A stretch of 13,675 nucleotides of DNA from Bacteroidales bacterium. GTDB lineage: Bacteria; Bacteroidota; Bacteroidia; Bacteroidales; JALTDM01. Shown in pieces: positions 6,999 through 13,675 of this stretch (position 1 is the stretch's first letter; every line of letters begins with the position of its first letter). Both the position numbers and the translations under genes were made by a program. The stretch lies in the NCBI GenBank assembly GCA_027074135.1, contig JALTDM010000021.1:1-13675 (forward strand), in the 5' to 3' direction. The notes under the pieces were generated by a model. The model searched no databases, had not been told where the DNA came from, and worked only from the letters and a program-made list of their open reading frames with translations.

Positions 6999-8651
6999 AT
7001 GAAAAAAGTTTTATTTATAACATTAGCCTTAATTGTCAGTTTCAATTCTTTTTCACAAAAAAAAGATAAAAAGAATGATAAAAAATCTTCATATTCACTA
7101 AATATGGCTAATGCTTGGTTATTATACAATAATGACGATTACTATGGAGCTTTGAGGGTTTACAGGAAATTGTATAAAGATTATAAAAACAGTGCAGAGT
7201 TAAATTACAAACTAGGTGCATGTTTAATAAAAACATACAATATGGATTCGGCTTTATACCATTTAAAAAAATCATTGGACCTAGACACCAATGTAGACAA
7301 CCAAGTTTATCTGTTACTTGGACAAGCATATCATTATTTGGGAGACATTGATAATGCTTTGAAGTATTATGAAAAATATCGTTCTAAATTAAAAAAATGG
7401 AAAAGAAGCGAAAAAACTTATATTAACAACCTGATACGCCAATGTTATACTGCTAAGGATTTAATGAATAATCCTGTTAATGTAGAAATTGTAAACATGG
7501 GACCCAACATTAACACTAAATATACCGATGCAAATCCATATGTCACTGCTGACGGAAAAACATTAATATTTACATCTCGAAGACCTGAAAATATTGGAGG
7601 TAAAATAGATCCTGCAGTAAATGAATATTATGACGACATATACATTACAACATGGAATAATGACACACACTCTTGGAATCCTGCTAAAAATATAGGTCCG
7701 CCAATAAATACAGAATATCACGATGCAGATTTAAGCATTACTCCTGATGGTAAAAAAATACTATTGTACAAAAATATAGCAGGAGTTACACGTAGTGGAG
7801 ATATTTACTATTCTATAATAAAAGACAATGGAACTTGGACTACGCCAAAACCATTTGGCAACAAATATATAAATTCTACTTATTTTGAAAGTAGTGCCTG
7901 CTTAACAGCTGATGGAAAAACATTATACTTCGTTAGTGAACGAGAACATGAAGGATTTGGTCACGGAGATATATATGTATCTCATTTAGTTAATGGAGAT
8001 TGGACCAAACCTGAAAATTTAGGACCGGTTGTTAACTCCGAGTATGATGAAATCGGTGTATATATTCACCCTGACGGTAAAACATTATTTTTCAGTTCAA
8101 ACGGTCACAACACTATGGGTGGCCACGACATATTTATGACAACCCTAAATGATAATGGGAAATGGACACAACCAATAAACATGGGATACCCTATAAACAC
8201 AACAAGAGAAGAAATACATTTTGTATTTACAACCGATCGAACAACTGCTTATCTATCCAGTTCTAGAGCCGGAGGTTATGGTAAAATGGACATATATAAG
8301 GTAGATATGAGAAATTACTTCAAAAACAACAAAAATATACCACCGGAATTAGCAAAAAAAATAACAGGACCACCTCTTTCAATCATAAAAGGTAAAATCA
8401 TAGATTCAAACACAAAAGCACCATTACAAGTAGTAATAAACGTGAAAAATTTGGATAACGGGAAATCATACATATTTAAATCAAAATCAAATGGTGATTA
8501 TTTCGCTACATTACCCGCAAATCACAAATATGAAATGGATATTATGAAAAAAGGATACAAGAATATTAACTTTAAATTTAAGCTTCTGGAAGGCAAAAGC
8601 AAAACATATATTCTAACTAAATATATTTTCATGGATAAAGAAAAACATTAA
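6999..8651 (+). CDS. TPR / PD40 beta-propeller / carboxypeptidase-regulatory-domain protein, PorE-like without OmpA domain
   Basis: The product has 550 residues. ATG 6999 gives a clean signal peptide (MKKVLFITLALIVSFNSFS, cleavage likely before Q20); an in-frame TTG at 6972 lies inside the promoter. Residues 30-150 hold TPR-like helices (ALRVYRKLYKDY, LLLGQAYHYLGDIDNALKYYEKY). Residues about 165-440 contain five PD40/WD40-like strands of the form (T/P)DGKTLxFxS, at about 177, 242, 297, 350 and 403, three of them followed by G-x-x-DI[YF] repeats. Residues about 460-530 are a carboxypeptidase-regulatory-like sandwich (KGKIIDSNTKAPL, SNGDYFATLP, KKGY). This TPR-PD40-CRD order is that of PorE-type T9SS-associated proteins, which normally end in an OmpA peptidoglycan-binding domain. 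Here the protein stops at YIFMDKEKH, about where OmpA would begin. It is predicted to be periplasmic; a T9SS-related role is inferred from architecture and neighbours only. Confidence 0.85.
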   Translation: MKKVLFITLALIVSFNSFSQKKDKKNDKKSSYSLNMANAWLLYNNDDYYGALRVYRKLYKDYKNSAELNYKLGACLIKTYNMDSALYHLKKSLDLDTNVDNQVYLLLGQAYHYLGDIDNALKYYEKYRSKLKKWKRSEKTYINNLIRQCYTAKDLMNNPVNVEIVNMGPNINTKYTDANPYVTADGKTLIFTSRRPENIGGKIDPAVNEYYDDIYITTWNNDTHSWNPAKNIGPPINTEYHDADLSITPDGKKILLYKNIAGVTRSGDIYYSIIKDNGTWTTPKPFGNKYINSTYFESSACLTADGKTLYFVSEREHEGFGHGDIYVSHLVNGDWTKPENLGPVVNSEYDEIGVYIHPDGKTLFFSSNGHNTMGGHDIFMTTLNDNGKWTQPINMGYPINTTREEIHFVFTTDRTTAYLSSSRAGGYGKMDIYKVDMRNYFKNNKNIPPELAKKITGPPLSIIKGKIIDSNTKAPLQVVINVKNLDNGKSYIFKSKSNGDYFATLPANHKYEMDIMKKGYKNINFKFKLLEGKSKTYILTKYIFMDKEKH

Positions 8652-8653
8652 TA

Positions 8654-9385
8654 ATGAAAACATTACTTCTTATCAGCAATTCAACAATGGCTGGACAACA
8701 ATATTTATCTTATACATTGCCTTACATCCGGATTTTTTTTGATAAAATTAAATTTTCGCCGGAGGACAAATCGATAATTTTCATTCCCTATGCAGCCGTA
8801 ACATTTTCGTACGATGAATATGTTAATAAAGTTAACCAGTCTCTGAAAACCTTAAATATAACCGTAAAGGGAATTCACACGTTCTCTAATCCCCAAGAAG
8901 CAATTTTAAACGCAGATTTAATTATCACAGGAGGAGGAAATACTTGGCACTTAGTTAAACAATTACAAGACCTTAATTTAATGAACAGTATTTTCAGAGC
9001 CGTTTCAAACGGTACTCCTTATATCGGGTGGAGTGCAGGATCCAATATAGCATGCCACACACTTAGAACTACCAACGATATGCCCATTGTAGAACCACAA
9101 TCATTTAATACTCTAGGACTTATTAATTTTCAAATCAATCCACACTATATTGAAGCAAACCCGGAAGGACATGCAGGAGAAACAAGAGAAGAAAGAATAA
9201 TAGAATTTATTACTGCAAATCCTAATGTTCCAGTTGTAGGGTTAAGAGAAGGAACTATGCTTTATGTAATGAATAATGATATTTTCTTATGGGGAAACAA
9301 AAAAGCACGTATTTTTAAATTCGGTAAAAAACCTATTGAAGTTGATACAGAAAGTAACATTAATTTTTTTATTGAGACAAAATAA
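8654..9385 (+). CDS. pepE: Peptidase E (alpha-aspartyl dipeptidase)
   Basis: The product is a 243-residue cytoplasmic peptidase of family S51, which hydrolyses dipeptides with N-terminal aspartate. Motifs are LLLISNSTM at the N-terminus, ITGGGNTWHL (91-100), and the nucleophile elbow GWSAGSN with S127. INPHY holds H164, and LREGTML holds E199. These sit seven residues after the Ser120, His157 and Glu192 known for Salmonella PepE; D142 likewise matches Asp135. All recognised catalytic positions are therefore intact. The ATG is 2 nt after the stop of the PD40 protein, so the two are probably co-transcribed and perhaps translationally coupled, although no functional link is known. There is no signal peptide. 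It is followed by a 115-nt AT-rich gap before porP with no convincing terminator, so read-through into the T9SS genes is possible. Confidence 0.95.
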   Translation: MKTLLLISNSTMAGQQYLSYTLPYIRIFFDKIKFSPEDKSIIFIPYAAVTFSYDEYVNKVNQSLKTLNITVKGIHTFSNPQEAILNADLIITGGGNTWHLVKQLQDLNLMNSIFRAVSNGTPYIGWSAGSNIACHTLRTTNDMPIVEPQSFNTLGLINFQINPHYIEANPEGHAGETREERIIEFITANPNVPVVGLREGTMLYVMNNDIFLWGNKKARIFKFGKKPIEVDTESNINFFIETK

Positions 9386-9500
9386 TTAAATAAAATTTTA
9401 GTTAATAAAATTAAAAAGGTGAATATTTATTTGGCTATTTAAAAAAATTTGATTTACTTTACGCCTTTGAAAAGCAAGGTGGTGAAAAATTTTATATAAA

Positions 9501-10460
9501 ATGAGAAAAAAATTATCTGGTTTAATAATACTTTTTGTGGGCTTTACGCTCTGGAACTCTGATGTTTACGGGCAACAGGAACCACAATTTGATTTTTTCC
9601 CCTATGTACATATGCTTACAAACCCGGGATATACAGGTATGGGACAAGCTATTTGTGCAACAATGGACCACAGACAACAATGGATGGGATTTGAAGGTAA
9701 CCCGGTAACAACGGGATTAGCTGTTAGTTCATTCCTGGAAAACATAACAAGTGGTATTGGCTTAATCGTTATTTCTGATAAACTTGGTTTTGAAAACAAT
9801 ACTCACATAAAGTTATCATATTCATATCACCTTGATGTTGGAGATGGCACATTAGGAATAGGTGCAGCTTTAGGAATAAAAAATAAAGCCTTAAATCCTG
9901 ATCAATGGAAACCATATTCAACATTAGAAAATCCGAATTTAAACCCTTATGAAGATCCTGCAATACCTCATGCTGGCAAAAAAACTGCTTTTGCATCTGC
10001 TATAGGAGCGTTTTATCAAACAGATTATCTATATGCCGGTTTTGGAATAGATAATCTAATCCAATCAAAATTAAATTATGAAACTGGAGAAGAATATTTC
10101 TTGAAAAGACATTATTATTTAACTGCAGGGTATTATTATACATTACCTAATCCTATTTTTGAGCTTAAGCCTTCCATTTTCATTTCTAGTGATGGTGTCG
10201 TAAACCAATATACTCTAACAACGTCCTTGGTTTACAATAAATCTTTTGTAGGAGGATTAGGTTATAGATTTGGAGAATCTTTAATCTTTCATGCAGGTTA
10301 CCAATTCCCATTTAATTTAACATTGGCATTAGCATATGACCTAAGTCTGTCTAAATTATCAAAGTATAATAATGGCTCATTTGAAGTTGTTGTTAATTAT
10401 TGCTTCAACCTTAAAATGGGTGGAGGCAGAGGAGGTTACAAAAGTGTAAGATTCTTATAA
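9501..10460 (+). CDS. porP: PorP/SprF family type IX secretion system outer-membrane protein
   Basis: The product has 319 residues with a signal peptide (about 1-24, cleaved before QQEPQF). The mature part has many alternating amphipathic strands typical of a 14-strand outer-membrane beta-barrel. PorP/SprF hallmarks are the N-terminal NPGYTGMG, RQQWMGFEGNP, and the C-terminal strand NGSFEVVVNYCF followed by a Gly-rich stretch and KSVRFL. In Porphyromonas, PorP is encoded just before porK, porL and porM, which is the arrangement here. That supports the core PorP and argues against one of the many cargo-linked SprF paralogues. Family members bind T9SS ring components or tether secreted cargo at the outer membrane. 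The gap to gldK is 12 nt, so these genes are co-transcribed. A possible but weak promoter lies around 9430-9461. Confidence 0.9.
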   Translation: MRKKLSGLIILFVGFTLWNSDVYGQQEPQFDFFPYVHMLTNPGYTGMGQAICATMDHRQQWMGFEGNPVTTGLAVSSFLENITSGIGLIVISDKLGFENNTHIKLSYSYHLDVGDGTLGIGAALGIKNKALNPDQWKPYSTLENPNLNPYEDPAIPHAGKKTAFASAIGAFYQTDYLYAGFGIDNLIQSKLNYETGEEYFLKRHYYLTAGYYYTLPNPIFELKPSIFISSDGVVNQYTLTTSLVYNKSFVGGLGYRFGESLIFHAGYQFPFNLTLALAYDLSLSKLSKYNNGSFEVVVNYCFNLKMGGGRGGYKSVRFL

Positions 10461-10472
10461 AAATTATATATT

Positions 10473-11876
10473 ATGAAAATAAAAAGATTGACATTTATCT
10501 TACCATTTTTTGCAATAATACTGTTCTCGGGATGTAATTCATTCACGGGAGAACTAACAGGTGTTCCCAACAGGGAAATCTGGTATGAACCACAACCATT
10601 TGGTATGGTATTCATACGACAAGGTAGTTATAATATGGGACTAAATGATCAAGATGTACCCAATTCTATGACGGCATTTCAGAAAACTGTATCTATTGCA
10701 CCATTTTGGATGGATGAAACAGAAATTGAAAATAACGAATACCGTCAATTCGTTTATTGGGTAAGAGACTCTATTGCCTATAAATTATTAGGAGATCAAT
10801 ATGATGAATACCTCATCACAGAAGACTACTACGGAAACGAACTAGACCCGCCATTTATAGACTGGTATCAAAAAATTAAATGGGATGATCCCGATCAAAG
10901 AGAAATACTTGAAGAATTATATTTGCCCGAACATGAAAGATTTTATAGACGACGTGAAATTGATACTAGAAAGTTAAATTATGAATACTATTGGATAGAT
11001 TTACATCAAGCAGGAGCAAAGCATGAATTTGGAAATGAAATAAGAAGGTCTTATAATTTTGAAACAGGTAAATACGATGGTGAGGTTATAAATTATTCAA
11101 AAGAAAAAAGAGGCGTAAGAGAACCTGTAAAAGATAGATCATCATATATCATGCATGATATAATCAATGTATATCCGGACACTTTATGTTGGATGAGTGA
11201 TTTTACATATTCCTACAATGAACCAATGGCAAAAATGTATTTTTGGCATCCTGCATTTGATCATTATCCTGTTGTTGGCGTAACATGGAGACAAGCAAGA
11301 GCTTTTTCTATATGGAGAACCCAGCTTAAAAATGGATTTCTCAGAGAAAATGGAGAAACATTTGTACAAGACTATAGATTACCTACTGAAAGTGAATGGG
11401 AATATGCAGCAAGAGGAGGTTTAAAAGGAAGTATGTATCCGTGGGGTGGGTATTATGCAACTAATTACCATGGATGTTATATAGCAAATTTTAAACCATT
11501 AAGAGGAAATTATACTGCTGACGGCTCAATTTACCCAATAATAGTTGCTCATAATGATCCAAACGAATGGGGATTATATGACATGGGAGGAAATGTAGCA
11601 GAATGGACATCAAATGCATTCGACGAAGCAGCATATCAATATACAGATGATTTGAATCCAGATTATGAATATGAAGCATTGCCTAATGATCCTCCAGAAA
11701 AGAAACGTAAAGTTGTTAGAGGCGGTTCATGGAAAGATGTAGCATATTATATGCAGTGTGGTGTTAGAACATATGAATATCAAGATACTGCAAAATCGTA
11801 TATAGGATTTAGAAATGTTAGATCGTATCTCGGTCATGATTTTAATGACGCAGGAACTGGATCACAAATTTATTAA
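10473..11876 (+). CDS. gldK: T9SS ring lipoprotein GldK/PorK (formylglycine-generating-enzyme-like pseudoenzyme)
   Basis: GldK with GldN forms the large periplasmic ring at the inner face of the outer membrane in T9SS. The 467-residue product has a lipoprotein signal with lipobox LFSGC (Cys21 lipidated). The FGE-sulfatase (SUMF1-like) fold is recognised from GMVFIRQGSYNMG (44-56), FWMDETEIENNEY (78-90), PVVGVTW (266-272), YRLPTESEWEYAARGG (301-316), YPWGG (322-326), DMGGNVAEW (370-378), VVRGGSW (414-420) and GFRNVR (445-450). An insertion of about 150 residues (roughly 105-255) splits the domain, as in other GldK proteins. By motif alignment the two positions of the catalytic Cys pair after RGGSW hold Asp and Met, so it should be structural and not an enzyme. 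It sits between porP and gldL. Confidence 0.95.
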   Translation: MKIKRLTFILPFFAIILFSGCNSFTGELTGVPNREIWYEPQPFGMVFIRQGSYNMGLNDQDVPNSMTAFQKTVSIAPFWMDETEIENNEYRQFVYWVRDSIAYKLLGDQYDEYLITEDYYGNELDPPFIDWYQKIKWDDPDQREILEELYLPEHERFYRRREIDTRKLNYEYYWIDLHQAGAKHEFGNEIRRSYNFETGKYDGEVINYSKEKRGVREPVKDRSSYIMHDIINVYPDTLCWMSDFTYSYNEPMAKMYFWHPAFDHYPVVGVTWRQARAFSIWRTQLKNGFLRENGETFVQDYRLPTESEWEYAARGGLKGSMYPWGGYYATNYHGCYIANFKPLRGNYTADGSIYPIIVAHNDPNEWGLYDMGGNVAEWTSNAFDEAAYQYTDDLNPDYEYEALPNDPPEKKRKVVRGGSWKDVAYYMQCGVRTYEYQDTAKSYIGFRNVRSYLGHDFNDAGTGSQIY

Positions 11877-11917
11877 TCAATAAAATTATAATGTTTAATC
11901 TTTAAAAATTTACAGCT

Positions 11918-12835
11918 ATGGGTTTCAGTGAATTTGTAAGAAGCGAAAAGTATCAAAATGCGATGAAATTTGTTTACGGTTGGGGTGCAACCGTAGTACT
12001 TATTGGTGCATTATTTAAAATTAACCACTGGCCGGGTGCCACAATTATGCTTATTGTAGGTTTAGGTACAGAAGGTTTTATCTTTTTTGTATCAGCATTC
12101 GAACCTTTACACAAAGAATGGGATTGGAGTATTGTCTATCCTGAACTTGCAGGTGAAGAAAGCGATGACACAAGAGAGGAAAGTAGAGGTCATGCAACAA
12201 ATGCAGTAGAAAAATTTGATGAAATGTTAAATGAAGCAGGTATCACTCCTGAAGTTTTCGAAAGATTGAGTGAAGGATTACAAAAATTAAATGAGACAAC
12301 TAGTAAATTAGCTGACATATCAGATGTTACAGTTGCAACTAATAATTATGTGGAAAATTTTGAAAAAGCATCTGAAACAGTTAAAAATTTTAGTGAAAAA
12401 TATGCTGCATCATCTGAAAAACTTAATAGTGCAGCAGAAGAGCTTTCGGAAGCTTATGTATCGTCTTCACATAATGTAACATCATCTGCCACCAAAGTTG
12501 CAGATGCATACGAAACATTAGTTAATTCTCTAAATGAAGAAATTGAAGTAAATAAAAGATCTAATCAATTATATAGTGAAAATCTAGAAACATTGAATAA
12601 AAATCTTGAAGCATTAAATAAAGTTTATGAAACACAACTTCAAAAATCAAATGAATTTGTAGAAAACACATCAAAAGTGTATGGAGATCTTGAAGAAATC
12701 GTGGTTAACCTAAGGTCAACAGTTGATGACACAAAGCAGTATAAGGAAGAAATAAGCAAGTTAAATGAAAATCTTGCAGCACTAAACACTATTTATGGAA
12801 ACATGTTAAGTGCAATGAGTGTTAAAAATCAATAA
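11918..12835 (+). CDS. gldL: T9SS / gliding motor inner-membrane protein GldL/PorL
   Basis: GldL forms the pentameric stator-like part of the proton-powered GldLM motor that drives T9SS export and gliding. The 305-residue product has two transmembrane helices near 15-34 (FVYGWGATVVLIGALF) and 41-60 (ATIMLIVGLGTEGFIFFVSA), joined by KINHWPG. Buried polar residues Y20, K34 and E52 occupy the places of Y13, K27 and E49 described as functionally important in Flavobacterium GldL. FEP and VYPELAG follow, as in the family. The remaining ~220 residues are hydrophilic, rich in Glu, Lys, Asn and Ser, with long heptad-like stretches predicted to be a cytoplasmic coiled coil. The length is like the ~309-residue PorL of Porphyromonas and longer than the ~215-residue Flavobacterium GldL. 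It lies 41 nt after gldK. Confidence 0.96.
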   Translation: MGFSEFVRSEKYQNAMKFVYGWGATVVLIGALFKINHWPGATIMLIVGLGTEGFIFFVSAFEPLHKEWDWSIVYPELAGEESDDTREESRGHATNAVEKFDEMLNEAGITPEVFERLSEGLQKLNETTSKLADISDVTVATNNYVENFEKASETVKNFSEKYAASSEKLNSAAEELSEAYVSSSHNVTSSATKVADAYETLVNSLNEEIEVNKRSNQLYSENLETLNKNLEALNKVYETQLQKSNEFVENTSKVYGDLEEIVVNLRSTVDDTKQYKEEISKLNENLAALNTIYGNMLSAMSVKNQ

Positions 12836-12885
12836 ATTATTAGGTTATCAAAGAATTATTATTTATTCATTAAAAAAAATTAAGT

Positions 12886-13675
12886 ATGTCAGCTGCTAAT
12901 TGCCCGGAAACCGCGAGACAGAAGATGATAGGTATGATGTACCTTTTCTACACAGCAATGCTTGCATTAAACGTATCGAAAGATATTTTACATGCATTTG
13001 TAGTTGTGAACTCGGGGTTGGAAGCAACAAATTTAAATTTTGAGAAGAAAAATGCATTTATGTATAGTGCACTGGAAAATGCACGTGCAAATGATCCCGT
13101 TAAAGTTGAACCTTACTATGAAGCAGCCCAAAAGGCTAAGAAGTATGCAGATGCAATGAAAGAATATATTCAAGATTTAAGAACAACATTATACGAACAT
13201 CTAAGCGTACCTCCAGATTCAGCTAAACATTGGACTGTGGAAAAACTAGAAAAAAAAGATGATTATGATACACCGACACATTTTTTTGTAGGAACAGGAG
13301 ATAATGGTGGTAGAGGTCATAAAGCAACAGAATTGAAGAAAAAACTTGAAGATTACAGGACAAAACTTTTAAACCTATTAAAGGATCCGAAAATAAAGAT
13401 GCCTAATAAGCAAGTGAGAATAAAGCAATTGGGTGATTTAGGTATAGATACAAAAGATCCTAATAAAGGAATAGAAAATCCTGAAGAAGCAACATGGGAA
13501 AATAGTAAATTTTATCATATGCCTGCAGCAGCTGCGTTTACTGTACTTTCTCAAATAGAAAATCAAGTAATAAATGCTGAAGCAACGATAGTAAACGAAT
13601 TACTAAGTAACATTGGTGCTACAGATTTCAAATTTGATACGCTTGCTGCAAAAGTAGTACCTAAATCAAATTATG
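12886..13675 (+). CDS. gldM: T9SS / gliding motor protein GldM/PorM (3' truncated by window end)
   Basis: Starting at ATG 12886, 263 complete codons are open to the window edge, so about half of a typical ~500-residue GldM is present. The N-terminus TARQKMIGMMYLFYTAMLALNVSKDIL matches the GldM signature: a short cytoplasmic segment, then one transmembrane helix (about 14-31). That helix inserts into the GldL pentamer, after which the periplasmic region begins. The visible periplasmic part is helix-rich with many Lys and Glu, and includes the conserved-looking NSKFYHMPAAAAFTVLSQIENQVINAEA, as in the first periplasmic domain. GldM transmits motor energy across the periplasm to the GldK/GldN ring. 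It is 50 nt after gldL; gldN is expected next but is outside the window. Confidence 0.95.
   Translation, partial: MSAANCPETARQKMIGMMYLFYTAMLALNVSKDILHAFVVVNSGLEATNLNFEKKNAFMYSALENARANDPVKVEPYYEAAQKAKKYADAMKEYIQDLRTTLYEHLSVPPDSAKHWTVEKLEKKDDYDTPTHFFVGTGDNGGRGHKATELKKKLEDYRTKLLNLLKDPKIKMPNKQVRIKQLGDLGIDTKDPNKGIENPEEATWENSKFYHMPAAAAFTVLSQIENQVINAEATIVNELLSNIGATDFKFDTLAAKVVPKSNY

Noticed and set aside
9386..9416. AT-only imperfect inverted repeat after pepE as a terminator
   Set aside because: The stem has no G-C pairs apart from a mismatch region and no following T run, so it is unlikely to terminate transcription.
9430..9461. Possible promoter for porP (TTTG at 9430-9433, N20, TTACTTTA)
   Set aside because: The spacing is good but the -7 box matches only 6 of 8 positions, and the region is so AT-rich that this could be chance. 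It was not called as a feature.
1..13675. CRISPR arrays, tRNA or rRNA genes, insertion sequences, attachment sites or an origin
   Set aside because: No direct DNA repeats with spacers, no cloverleaf or rRNA-like segments, and no transposase or integrase coding were seen. All gaps between genes are under 150 nt.

Overview
The window is AT-rich DNA from a member of the Bacteroidota. Three things support this: a type IX secretion system (T9SS) locus (PorP/SprF, GldK, GldL, GldM), a large secreted protein ending in a T9SS type B (gliding-motility-associated) C-terminal domain, and promoters of the Bacteroidota form TAnnTTTG with no clear Shine-Dalgarno sites. The order or family cannot be fixed from the sequence. 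The long GldL and the porP-gldK-gldL-gldM order resemble the Porphyromonas porPKLM arrangement.

Layout. (1) Positions 1-3020, + strand: the 3' part of a very large cell-surface or secreted protein. It has seven tandem two-cysteine Ig/PKD-like repeats, two PKD-like domains, an intervening beta-rich segment and the T9SS sorting domain. (2) About 3040-3066: a hairpin with flanking A and T tracts, likely a bidirectional terminator between convergent genes. The stop codon of the minus-strand gene overlaps its loop. (3) Positions 3051-6850, - strand: two housekeeping transcription units. One is plsY-fmt (phospholipid synthesis and initiator tRNA formylation). The other is a small DUF4870-like membrane protein, a membrane-anchored TPR protein, ribH (lumazine synthase) and a cysteine-rich DUF3109 protein. 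(4) Positions 6851-6998: a divergent promoter region with one TAnnTTTG box on each strand. (5) Positions 6999-9385, + strand: a TPR/PD40 propeller/carboxypeptidase-regulatory-domain protein, related to PorE-type periplasmic proteins but ending where an OmpA domain would normally begin, followed 2 nt later by peptidase E. (6) Positions 9501-13675, + strand: porP/sprF, gldK, gldL and the start of gldM. These encode the outer-membrane-associated ring lipoprotein, the inner-membrane motor pair and a PorP/SprF beta-barrel partner.

How the genes fit together. GldL and GldM form the proton-driven inner-membrane motor. GldM spans the periplasm to the GldK/GldN ring under the outer membrane (gldN would be expected just past the window). 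PorP/SprF proteins attach to this machinery or to its cargo at the outer membrane. The cargo-like protein at the left end would be a client of this system. The PorE-like protein could sit between the peptidoglycan and the secretion machinery, but it lacks the usual peptidoglycan-binding domain. Several upstream in-frame non-ATG starts were rejected in favour of ATG codons placed sensibly relative to the promoters or the family N-termini.
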